A stretch of DNA of 64,000 nucleotides from contig PTFA01000035.1 of NCBI GenBank assembly GCA_003342895.1, forward strand, positions 5,784,976-5,848,975. The letters are read 5' to 3'. This DNA is from Casuarius casuarius. Taxonomy: Eukaryota > Chordata > Aves > Casuariiformes > Casuariidae. Position numbers and translations under genes: made by a program. Of this stretch, positions 23,101 to 34,775 are shown one piece after another. Under the pieces are notes generated by a model. The model was not told the origin of the DNA. It did no database searches and worked only from the letters and a program-made list of their open reading frames with translations. The stretch's first letter is position 1; each line of letters begins with the position of its first letter.

Positions 23101-26100
23101 CATCTCCGGTTCTAAAACTGGTGCTAAAAATCCACCTTCTCCCCAAGGATGGCAAATGCTGCTGACCCTCATGCCTTGAATCTGTGTTGTGCAAACTCTT
23201 GTGATTCAGAGCAGCTACTTCAGGTTGAAAATCAAGAGATTTGTTCTTATATTGACTAAGTATTGTACCTGAACTTTATTATTAGCAAGGCAATCCTAGC
23301 CTGTCTATCATTACATTCCCTGTCTGGAATTCACCACGCAAGCAATAGCAGTGTAATAAAAGCCAACAGACAATCTGGTTGCTTTACAGGGCTTTGAAGT
23401 GGAGCGTTTGGCACTTTGCCACACTCCTGTTGGGGCTCAGCCATTCCTACGTCTAGAATGTAGAGTGAGCAGATGGGTTTGGGTGCTATTCAGCCCCTAC
23501 TTTCCCTTCTTCAGCCTGGTTGCCTGAGGAAATGAGACCAGTGCAATCACACCCGGCATATATGTGTGTACGCACCCCCTCTCCAACTCTCTGCTCCCTC
23601 CACTCCCAAATGGTTGGAGCCTGTTGGAGCACTTTCTACCGCATTCGACAGAAAGGCAGAGGTCTTTGACACATTAAACTCTTAGAGGTTTGTGAAAATA
23701 GGCAGCTGGGTGGAAGAAAGAAATCCTACTTGTGTCCCCATTGCAGGATACATTGCAGTGGCAGCTCAACCTATCTTAGATATCAGAGGATCTACACACC
23801 CTCACAGTGCATATTCATAGAGGTTTGCTGGTTTCAGTGGTCACAGAACTATTTTGTTGACTTTTTTCCTCCTCTTTCTTTAGTTTATCCCATTGTTTCT
23901 TCGTGAAATCTGTCTTCTGAAACCACACTTAGGTACACGGTGAAGTCAGCTGATCCTCTTGAGATCTTCATGCATCAGCTCCAAACTGAAATTTGCTGAT
24001 CCCATGGAAATCTAGGAGACATTTGTCACTCCTTGCAGTGGGCCATATTTTGACAGTTGTACTCATGGATATTCTTTTATCTTGTGTTTCCCTGAGTTTA
24101 GCTTCACTACATTTAACAGGACTTCATCTTAGGACTAAGTGCTGTGCATTGTAATTTAACCTGCATGGCAGAAGCTGGCCTACTCACAGCAGAGCTGGTC
24201 CCTTTCTCTCTATTTTCATGGCTCCTCATTTTCTTAAGTATAATTGTGCCATGTAAAAGCAAATCTCATGATCGTTTGAAGCCTAGGAAGGATCTGGAGT
24301 TTAGAGCAATTACCTTTTCTACTTGATTCAGAGTGTGAAGGAGGAGGGGGAAAGAAGCTGATCATTCAAACACAAATTATAAATACTCAGGGGAAAGTCT
24401 GTGATCTTTTGTTTGGTGTTTTATGAGATAATCTCTTGCCTGCAGTTTCAGGGAGAACGGGGCAAAGTACTTGCCACCTGATGCGTGTCAGCATAGGAGC
24501 GAGGCCGAGGTGCTGTGCCAGCCAGGCTGGGCTGCTGCCCTGAGCCGGGCGGCAGTGCTGGAGCCGGCTGCGAGCGCCGTGGGAGGGAGGTGGGGACGAG
24601 AGCTGCCCTTCCGCACCCCTTGCCCCCGTCCTGGCTCGTGGGCTGTACTGTCGCATGCAGCTCTCCCTCTTTCCTGTTCAGACTGGCTGTGTCTGCTGCT
24701 GCTGATTTCCAGTCTAAATCAGATAGATGTAGGAGACAGGCAAAGGGAAAAGGAGCGGCTCAAGCAGTGTCACAGAGGAAACCAGTGCCAGAGTTGAGGA
24801 CAGCGCCCAGCTGTCCAGCATGGTGCTGCAGGACTGCACGTCCTCCCTAAAGACGGTGAAGAGCTACTCTCTTTTCTGTGAATTACTGTGTTTCTCCTTT
24901 CTTTGGATCATAAAACACAGAATGGCATCTGCACCCAAGCCTTTCCACCCAGCCCATGACACCAAACTCCTGCTCTTTAAAGAAATACCACCCAGCACCA
25001 CACAAGCCTACACTACCCCACAACAGTTCACTTGGCTTGGCTCAGCTTTTAGGTGCATCAGTTGCTCTCGCAATCAGTGCTTCCAGCTAGGCTGTTAGCT
25101 TTTGGCTTGGAGGTTGTTCCTTAGAGTTTGTTCAAGTGTGATTTCAGGGTTTCACGAGGCTTTTGCAAATAATGTACCAACTTGAAGGGAAAAAGGAAGA
25201 GAGGCAGCTTTCTGAGAGGAAGGTACATACGAGCATTGATGTCTTGGTAACTCCCTCCCAGGGAATCTTATCAGCACTGGGTACTGGTTAATATCTCTGC
25301 TTGCGTACCCTTCCTTTTCAGAGCATAGCAATTGCATCAAGTGTTTGCCCCAGCTGCCTAGCAATTTCAGATTATCTCATACTTAGTATATTTACCTTCC
25401 TAGCTGTCTCTGATGCATGGGGCATACAGCAGCTGCTGTACTATGGTATACTATAAACACAAGGCAGGTGTTAACTGGCATCCCATCTCTCGAATGTCAC
25501 GTATAATTGCAGTAGATTGCCAGAGCTGTGCCAGCTGGGCGAGTCCCTTGTGTATTTTGGAGGATATTGTATTCCTGTAAATCTAGATTGTCATACCACA
25601 CAGAGACACTTTCTCCCCAGGTTATTTCCCACCAGTTACCACTACAGATAAGCCCCTCACCACACACTGATTTCAAATGCTACCAGGAAGGAGTTAAAAA
25701 CTCAGCCCAACATATACCCCTGCCTGTGCTAAGGATTCCTGGTGAGCCATCAGTATAGGCACGTGGAACTGGCACACAGTAGTTGTACTGTATGGTTTCA
25801 CAGACCAGTTGACATAACAGATCCCAGTCTGGCTGCCCTTGGTTAAGACCTTGGCAGGCTTTCACTGCATTAGAAATTTCTAAATGCCACATGCCTCTTT
25901 GGGATTTTCAGCGTGGGGATCTGGGGATACTCAGAGCAAGTTGTCCATAAGTGGAGCACGACCTGTAGAGGGAAATATTAGTTGATGGCAGACATTTCCA
26001 TGTTTGTTTTTTCTCCCAGATGTGTTGTATCTACATTAATGAATCAGTCTCCCAAAGCAGATATGGTGGTCAGCTGTGCCAAATTTATGTGGTAGAGGAA

Positions 26101-28184
26101 CTCTTTTAAAGAGAACAGCAGGAAGTTTCTCCTTCTTCTGCCTGTGATAAATCTATCTCTAAGAGACAATTTATTTCCTTTTGCAGATCTGTGTTCATGT
26201 AACACAAATGAAGACTCTGCCTAAAAAGCAAGTAAGTGTTCCCTTTGAGTTGTAGGCACCTGGGGAATCATGGATGTGGTGAAAGGGGTTGTGCAGACCC
26301 TGGACCAGATCAGAACACCAAATTCCCCTAGATTGGGGAAAGAGAAGGATAGATGAAGTGTCCAGACTCAACTCTGAAATGAATCCTAGGAACAGCCACT
26401 GCTGATTTGAGCTGAGAAGACCTTGGAGTCCCCAAACAGACAAGATGAGATATGTTTCTCTGTGGGGGCATGGTCTGTGAAGGAGGATAAAATGTTGGGG
26501 CACAAGGTGTGATGAAATCACTGGAGAAAATGGTCCCTGGGAGTCAGAATGGGAGTTCCTGCAAGCTGCAGGCATCAAAGCAGAACCCCCAAGGGCAGGT
26601 GGGAGTGTGAGCTGACTCCCACTCTGCAGCCAGACTCCATATACCTCTCATTTTCTTACTCACTCCTTAATCTTTTCTCCCTTGGGGAAGCTCATAAGAT
26701 TAATTGTGAAAGCTTTGGCAAGGCAGCAGGAGGAGAAGGGAAGTAGGGAGAAAGATTTATCCCCTGGTTGCTCTATTAATGCCAGCAGCTACCCTAGCCA
26801 GAGCTTCCTCCCTTGCAAGGGGCATTTGGGTAGATGCCTCGTGTCTATGCTCAGCAATTTCCTCCCTCTTAGCGGAGCTGATCAGAGAACCTTCTCTGGA
26901 GAGAATGGAGAACATGGAAACAAAATAAAGGCCCTAACCACATTAGGTCTCCTCACTGATAGACTTCCAGAGGTGGAGGGACACTGCTGCAGAGACCAGC
27001 ACTACAGCTGCATCCCTCTGGGATGGCTCTTCCCTAGAGGCAGACCTCTTCTGGAGAAAGTTTCCTACCTTTGTTCTTACAGGGGCCACTGTCGTTCCTA
27101 CAGCATTGAAAAACTGCTGGGGCCACTTGGAGATAGAGGCAGCAAGAGCAGAACCAGTGGGCTGCGTCAGCATGGTGAGTCCGTAAATAACTGGACTTCT
27201 TTGGGCCTTGCCTCGGGTGCTTTGTAGTTTACAAATCCCGGCTGATATAACCTGCTAGATCTCCAGCACTGGGTTCAGACTTGGGGTAGGTTGAGCTGAA
27301 GTTCTGCAATCCCCAGTGCTTTGGTGCCTGAATCCCCATTTCTGTGGGCACTAGTTTTGGTCCAGACCAAGTGTTGCACAGCACACTGGCAGAAGGGGAG
27401 CAGCCATCCTCCCCGCAGAACCACGGTGCTCTTGCCGAGAGGAGAGAGGATTTTGAGGTGGTGGGCACTATGGCCATGCTGTACACTTACAACTGGCTTT
27501 TGGTTTGGAAGGAGATCTCAAAGCTGGGAAGGCCCCAGGTATCTGGTGACAAAGGAGGCAATCGGTTGGTTTTTCAAGTTGAGCACACAGCATTCCTGGC
27601 CGTATGAGAGAAATGGTTCTGTCCTGTCATGTAGCCTCTCTGAGGGCCAAAATTAAGATAACACTGTCACTTTGAAAAATGAGATAAGGGCAAGTACTTC
27701 TTTGTAGCTCCCACACAAGAGCACTGAACTCCTAGGTATTTGATATATTGAAGCGATTGGGTATCCCAGCTTCCTCCTCTCAACTCTCAGCCAGCCATGG
27801 CCATGAGGAGTTAAGTCAGGATGCTTAGCATCAGGAAATTCGGACTAGCACGGTAGTCTTTGGAGGCAAATGTAACCCTTTGACAGCCCTAAATCTGACT
27901 GGATTTAAAGTAAGAACCTAAACATGAGCTCTCTGAAATTCAAGTCTCCATAATCTTCATTGTTTGGCCCTGCTTAATGCTGGTTTTAATATATAGGGAT
28001 TGTAATTAGGCAGAAAGATCAGTATTGGGTACTCTGATTCTTGAACTCTGGTCGTTGCTTGGTAGCAGAGAGGTCTAGATGTGTTGGAAGGGGATGGGTC
28101 CAGATCTAGTCCCTTTCAAAAGAGAGCTTTGCCCTCAGAACAGAGTCAGGCAATTCCAAGCAGGCTGTGAGGAACGATTATGCT

Positions 28185-28375
28185 TGTAGGGGCATTTCCT
28201 TCTTCCTCTGAGGGCTTTGCTGGGAGTGGGGGATTATGCTGTGGAAGGCCCCTCCATACTTCCTCTCTTTTCCACTTTCCTAGGCCCATCAGAGATGGAA
28301 TACTGTGTTAGGAGGGCTCTTGGTCTCATCTAATTCAATTCTCATGCTCCTGCATCTTAACAGGTATTACAAGCA
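28185..28375 (+). mobile_element. Old CR1/L3-type LINE 3' tail, plus strand
   Basis: CTTCCTCTGAGGGCTTTGCTGG followed by AGAGATGGAATACTGTGTTA, then GGGCTCTTGGTCTCATCTAATTC and TTCTCATGCTCCTGCAT, matches the order of motifs at the 3' end of an old CR1-like LINE (..GGATACTGGGCTAGATGGACC.., ..TTCTTATG..). It is highly diverged. Confidence 0.5.
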
Positions 28376-28794
28376 ATGGGGCAAACAGAGGAAATTCCTC
28401 TCTAGCTTGGCTGCTAGACACCAAACAGCCATACCTGCATATGTCCAATAACTCAGAGTGTATCTAGGCCAGAGGCCAAATATATCAGGCCCAGAATAAG
28501 GTGACCAAAACCTCATGCAAAGAACTCTCCTCTGTTCCTCTGTCGTCTTCCCACATTTCCAGCTGCCTACGGTAGTCTTGGATTTTCTTACCTCAGCCAA
28601 AGCATCATCTATGTTAAATTGGTTCTGCATTTCACTCCAGAGATGGGAGCTTTTCACTGTCAGTTGAAGTACTCCTTTGTGTCTGGTTTGTAGAGGACAC
28701 TGGATAAAACAGACTCACGCTATGAAGCTTGGTCAGCACAGATTGATGGTGGTGAAGGTTTGTTTGTTTGTTCTAGTTTAATTATACAGCCTCA

Positions 28795-28960
28795 CTGCAA
28801 AATCTGTACCAGTTATACCAGCATAAAAGTGCTGTGTAAATGAAGCTGATTTTGCTTATCTGATCTGTTGATTCCACTCTTTGATTTTTGCTATAGCGGG
28901 GAGTTTTGCCAGTACAGCTATACCAGCAAAACTGGTAAGTGTAGGTGAGAGCCGCTGGAT
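28795..28960. mobile_element. Possible DNA-transposon (hAT-like) remnant
   Basis: Contains ACCAGTTATACCAGCATAAA and, about 90 nt on, GCCAGTACAGCTATACCAGC. Repeated TATACCAG motifs of this kind occur in short non-autonomous DNA elements of sauropsids. No terminal inverted repeats or target duplications were established. Confidence 0.3.
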
Positions 28961-28999
28961 GCGTATTAATTGATTGGCAGCCGATATACTACATCTCCC

Positions 29000-31900
29000 T
29001 GTTGAGTGGCTGCTGCCTCCAGTGATATGAAGACTGAGGGTGTTCACTCCCTAGGCCAATATTCAATGTGTTATTGCGTCAAATTCAGGAGAATTATGCA
29101 TGCTTGTTGAAGTCAAACTAAATCCATTATTCCTAAATGATGGTGATGTTTGGATCCCCATAATGTTATGGAGAGTTAGAAAGTCCTTGATCAAAATGTA
29201 GTGGGTCCAGTCTGGGTCCTTCTCATGCTTTACCTGTAGTGTTTGGGGAGGTAAAGGATGGCCAATCCCTGTCCATATGCGGAATCAGGAACGAATGGTG
29301 GGCTTTCTATCACTGGAAGAAGAGTATTCTTCAGGGAACTCACTGTATACTTGTGTGTGGATGGATGCATACGCACACATACCAGGTTGTACTTTGGGGC
29401 TCGGGATTTGTCTTGAGTACCCTGGAGCAAGATTTTTTCAGTGGTGAAAGCTTGAGCTGAGCTTTTGGTAAAACCCTGCTCCTAAAGCTTGCAGGAACCC
29501 TTGGACACTGCTGTGTAGTGGCCCCTCTCTGTGCCTGGAGGTCTGGGTGGTCTGTCTAGAGACAAGCATTTTGATCACTCGTTTTTGCCACCTTGATTCA
29601 CATTCAAACACTTTGTGAGAGTCATCCGCTGGGGAGCTGCCAGTTGCATGCCGATTCTGTTTGGGTTTAGGTCATGCACAGACACGCTGGGGAAAGCATT
29701 CCTCCCTGTGGCTTGTTATCTCTCCCTGGAGGAATGCAGCATCTCCTTTATATAACATGTGCATGCCGTACTTTGTCATAAGGAATGGCCAGTGCAAAAC
29801 AACTGCAACTTGAATCAATTTTTTTTTGAGCTGGAGATGTGTGTGTGTGGGGGGGTGAAGGCACTAAGTAGGAGCTGATGGTCGTGAGGAGCAGGAGGGC
29901 AGCATGGAAACATTTTGCATTTTTAATCTTCTTCCTGAAAATGGTGGTCTGCCTGCTCTCAGCAGTGTGAAGTGTTATTTAAAAAAAGGCATGCCCCTTT
30001 CTCCACAGCAAGCATGCTACATATCTTGAAGCTAGTTCCTCCTGCCTTTGAGCCTAGTAAATCTTTGGAAGCCTGAAACAAAATCTGTCCTGTCTTCTCA
30101 CCTACAGCAGGTTTGCTGTCCTTGTGCTGTGCATGAGCAATGGTGAAAGGAATTGATATTTTTGATTTCTTCAGACTACGTGGGAAGTCAGGACATAGCA
30201 AAAATGCTACATTGGGAGTCTGATAACAGCCTGTTTGGTGTGATTGACTGTTTTCCTTATGCTCCATTTATTTCTCTGCTGGAGTGGTTGTTTCTTTGTG
30301 TTTTACTGCCACAGGTTTTACTATTTGTTAGTCTTATTCTTTTGGCTTTGCTATTGTTGATTTTGTTGTGGAAAAGCATAGGGAGGCACTTGGAAGCAAT
30401 TATTTTGTGTACTGTTTTTAGTCTACTCGTGTTCTGCTGTCTGCTGATTTTTCTATTTCCCAAGTAGTTTGACAGACAGATGTTTTTCATGTGTATGTAT
30501 ATAGGTAAGTGCAAACATGCATGCAGACACATGTCTATACCTATATATATATAGAGAGAGAGAGAGACAGACAGACAGACACGTGGATATATACAGTGGG
30601 CCAAAGAAGCTGTGTTAAATGTGGAGTTACTGCAATGTCCCTTAAAATGAGTGGGTACTGCCTTAACATATTTATTGAAAGAGGCTTTTCATATATGTTT
30701 GAAGGAATTTTACTGGATGGCAGCAATGTACCAGCTGAGAGTGGAGAGCTCTGGCGTGGTTGACTGTCCCCAGCTACGCCCTGCCCGAAGCAGCAGTTTG
30801 GACTCCCAGGGGTTTGATTCAGCTGCAGAACAGCCCTGAGTGGAGCAGGTAGCCAGAGTCTGCTCCTCCTTCAGCCTTTGCCATTCTGTGAAGAGAGCAC
30901 AAGGCTGAAAGTGCCAAAGCTATGAAAGCTGTGCTAGCAGCTGGGACGTAGACATCTCTGTTGAGGAGGCAGGTGTTGTCCACTTCGTTGTGGTTAACAT
31001 CACAGCTTCCAGAGGACTCGGGGCCTCTGGCTGGTGATGGCAGTGAGGCACATGGATGCTGGAGTGAGCCCACTCCCTGCGTGACAGCAGCTGTAAAAGA
31101 CTTTCCAGCTCCTGTTCTAAAGCATTCAGCTTGTTCAGATGGTGGCAAACTGCAGTAACAGCCAGCAGGACCTGGTCCACAGCAGTGAGGGCTTTCTGTC
31201 TGATTGGCTTTCCTGTCAGAAGCGATTCCCTAGCTCTCCTGGTTGTTCATTTCTCTCTGTGATCCCCATTGATGAAAGCCACTAGAAACTGAATTTCCCA
31301 CTTCAGGTTAAAATCTCACCTAAATAAATTCTGCCCTCTCAAGCCTTTTCCCCTCCTGCCTAGCAGGCAGCTGTCTACAGAGACTGTCTTGTGGCTTGCT
31401 CCTCTGCCATGGATACTTTTGGTAGGCTTAAGCCTTACAAGCTTGAGCCTTGAGCTCCTGCTGTCCTCTGTCAGCATCCACCCAGACTGTGAGTGGCTGC
31501 AGAGTGCACGCTACAGAGCAGAAACCTGCACGTGGCCCGCGCAGCACTTCATGCAGTGGGACCTTGTCCGGCTGAGGACCAGCGGATGCTGCCCTGGTGT
31601 AACTGAAGAGTGCTGGCCCAGGGCCCTTCAGGAGAGGGGTGTGTCCTTGGCAGGCAGATGCTTCCTGCTCAGACTTGCTTCTCCATACCCAGTAGTACCG
31701 TGGGCTGACTTTCTAAGTGGGCCTGTCAGCCAGCTGGAGAAACGCCTGCCCCACGTTTAGGGAAGGCTGGAGAACAGTCTGTGTGCTGGGTGAGGCCTCT
31801 CTGATCTGTGTGCCAGGAGCAGGATATAGACGCAGACAGCTGGATGAAAGGTGAAAGGTGTGTAAATTCCCCCCTGAGGGGCTAGGATTAAAGCTGTGAA

Positions 31901-34600
31901 ACCAAAAGATTATGGAAACACTTTAGGCTCAATCTGGAGTAGCCCTACTTCCCTCCAAAACCAATGGGAGGTCATAGGCTCCATCTACGCTGGTGTTTCA
32001 CCTTGGAGCAGTTGTGTGGTTTTTGAAGCAAATTTCCTGATTCTCCTCACTCTCTATGCACTGGGGGTTCAGTCCACAGCACAGGTTTTGTGCACACACT
32101 GGGTTCCTTTTAGTTGAAACTAAATCAAAGTCCTGCTCTGAGTTTGCACCAATGTGCTCTGACTGTGGAGGAGGACATGGTGGTGAGAAGCCACAGCTGG
32201 TGCTCTGGACAGCTGTGAACCACATGCATGCTCAAGCAGTTTGGTCCATGGGACTAAATCTAGCTGGAATTAAAATCTTGAGCAGCATGCATGATAGATG
32301 TAGGAGCCTCAAAGCCAACTGTTTTAGCCAACAGATCTGCTCTATGACATGCAATTATTGCTAATGGAGACAGCCCTTGAGCTTACGTGACCTTGAGCCC
32401 TTGGTGTGTAGCGGCCTCAAGTGGGTGTTGAAGGTTAGCTCTTCGGGGGCGGTAGGTCACGGTGCTTCGTGTCTTGCATCTTGTAGTACTGCAGCGCAGC
32501 CCTGCACTGGAATGTTTGGATGTTCTGCTTTGCTGGTGGCTAGCCATTCCCCCTTTGCTGTAGGGCCTGCTCAGACCATCAGGAAGGAGAAAGGCTGCTT
32601 TTTTTTATATAGCAGTTTGTCTGCTGAGACCTCCAGCAGGACAGATGCTGGGGTTTCCTTGGGGTTGCTATGAGCTGGAAAGTAATTGCAGCCATCCTGG
32701 GATCCCTCCAGGAGGCCCCTGTCACCTCTCCCATCGTAGAACTGCCTCCCCTTGAGAAACACAAGGTGTGGGAGGCAATGAGGTTGTTCGTTTCTAGCAT
32801 TTTGTTGGGAGGTGAGGGTGTACCTGCCTGCCTCATGGCCTGTAGTACAGTCGGCTGATACGCTTAGCGGTAAGGCCCTGTGCTCTGGTTGCACCACAGG
32901 TGGGCTGAGCAACCTGGCCAGGATTTGCGTTGTACCAGGGAATATGCCTGCGAGCACTTCAAGCTTACAGCGCTCGGGGTCCGTCCTTCCGCCAGCACCA
33001 GCCTGAGGTATGGTACTCTAACCAGCTGGACGCAGGGCAGGAGTGCAGGTTAACACCTGCTGGAAGCTTGGAGGAGTTACTTTGGTAGCCTGGAGCAACC
33101 CAAAAGGTCAAAGGAAAGGTGTGTGGTGTGTCCGATAGCAGGGACGGGCTGGTGGGGGTGCTGCTGGCCCGCTGCCTGCTGGCAGTGCACTGGGAGGCAG
33201 TGCTCAGAGCAGTGACAGGGGCTCTGCAGCTGTCAGGACAACAGCTGGAACAGAAAGCAGCTCTTCTGCGGTTTAGTGCCGCACTGCAGCCTTCCTGCTT
33301 TCCTGCTCCTTCCTGCTCAGTTGCATGTTATCACCCCAAATCACACACTTCCCTAATGAATCACTAGTGCCCAGGGCGACCATGTGCCAATGGGAGAGCA
33401 AGACATTGGGGCAGACTTCCTGAAGGGGGGAAATGATGAGTGGAGCCCACTGCTTTGATACAGGGCATCTCATTTCAGCCTGTTGACACAGGGCCAGGGC
33501 TGGAAGGGATCCTTCCTGAAAGAAATTCAGGGCCACTCTGCAAAAGCAAAGTGTTTTCCAGCCTATAAATTTAATCTTCCCAAACACTGCACAAGGAGGA
33601 CACACTTTTCAAAGGTACGGGGAAATAAAGATTCCTTGGTCAGAGGTGTTGGCATATTCCAGTTTGTGGAGCTGTTCCTTGAACACAAGAGCTTTCCAGA
33701 GAAGCAGAGCTGCAGGAGTGCCTGGCAGCACCCTTGGCATGCTTGCAGTCTGGGTTATGCAAAACCACGGTCTGGAGCAGCCTCTGTCCTTTGCTTGCTG
33801 GGTGATGCATGGTGGGAGAACTTCCAAGCCACCCTGGGAGAGGTCTGTCAGGTTTGCAGCTTTCCCAGTGCCCCTTAGCTAATGTTTGATCTGGTTTCAT
33901 CATTTTTTCAGGTCAGACAACTCTGGTTCTTTTGCGAGATTTGAGTGCCTAGCCTGTTGCTAGTTCAGCAACAAAATTAATTGTCCTTCCATGAGCACTA
34001 ATATAACAAGTCTGCAATACCAAATCACCTAGCAGCACAGCTCTGAGCTGGGCCAGGCCTCAGCACACAGTTACTTCTCTGTCAAATTACCTCAAAACAG
34101 GTGACATGGCATTCACGCCAGCTTCATGATTTTATGTTGCCTTTATGTCAGCTGCAGGAGGACAAACAATACCTGATCTGGCAGGAGAAATGCATTTCAG
34201 CCAGCAGAGTGAGTTCAGGTAGGATTGATGCTACACGTTATGGGAGCCTGGCAGTTTTGATGGATAATAAGACCCTCGTAGCTGGACTGACCATATCATC
34301 GTCAACACAAGAACAGAAGAGTTGGGGGGCAGGGGCAGTTGGATGGGGTGGGCATGAGGCTAAAGATGTGGGTCTGGTGGGGAGTGGAAATCAGGTAAGG
34401 TTGAGAGCAGTGGGAAGGCTGGGCCAGACGCTAACAGCATTTTAGGGAAGGCTCCAGTGGTAATGAGTACGTTTGTATGGAGGGACACTGAAAAGGTGAG
34501 TGCTGGAGTTAGTGGCGATGTGAATCATATGATAGTCAGCTGGAGAGGTGCTTTTTAAGTCCTGTCTCATCTCTTTAATCTGGGCAGTACTTGACATCTT
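29000..34600. other. Gene-free interval
   Basis: No exon recognised. A T-rich stretch at 30.15-30.47 kb gives a hydrophobic 104-codon frame by composition. A compound microsatellite sits at 30.54 kb. Remaining frames are short shadows. Confidence 0.5.
30541..30584. repeat. Compound (TA)n(GA)n(GACA)n microsatellite
   Basis: Three adjoining motifs: TATATATATATA, then GAGAGAGAGAGA, then four GACA-type units. Confidence 0.95.
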
Positions 34601-34775
34601 ACTAGTGCTTTTCATCTAGAGATCTCAAAGATGGATAGAATCATCACCCCCAAACAGGAGCTGGGAAAAAATCAGGTGTGGAGAAAGCGAAGGTCAGAGT
34701 TGGGCCTAGAAGAAAATAGACTGTCGTGTGAGCCCATGCTCTAGCTACTACCCCTCACTATGCCACCGTAGCTGC
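34600..34775 (-). mobile_element. Old tRNA-derived SINE (MIR/CORE-like), minus strand
   Basis: Read on the plus strand it starts with AGTGCTTTTCATCTAGAGAT and CTCAAAGATGGATAGAATCA, the reverse of a SINE tail. It ends with CATGCTCTAGCTACTACCCC and GCTGCCTC, the reverse of a tRNA-like head carrying an A-box. The element therefore lies on the minus strand and is old. Confidence 0.55.

Larger units (their letters stand above)
18290..28180. other. Gene-free interval
   Basis: No coding exon recognised. The longest frame (26682-27227, 181 codons) shows no domain, no biased composition and no partner exon. Simple-sequence features are a GTTT repeat near 19.88 kb and a 29-bp duplication at 20.04 kb. 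A moderately GC-rich patch lies at 24.47-24.66 kb. Confidence 0.5.

Noticed and set aside
26682..27227. 181-codon plus-strand frame
   Set aside because: No recognisable motif or family; the start context and codon use do not stand out. Treated as chance.
28367..28657. Minus-strand frame containing an exon-like segment ending GCTGAG/GTAAGA
   Set aside because: The donor looks good, but the acceptor is weak, no partner exon is visible and a LINE remnant abuts it. Not enough for an exon call.
32860..32950. Weakly tRNA-like stretch (GCTTAGCGGTAAGG .. GGTTGCACC)
   Set aside because: No cloverleaf could be folded by eye and the B-box is poor; neither a tRNA gene nor a clear SINE.
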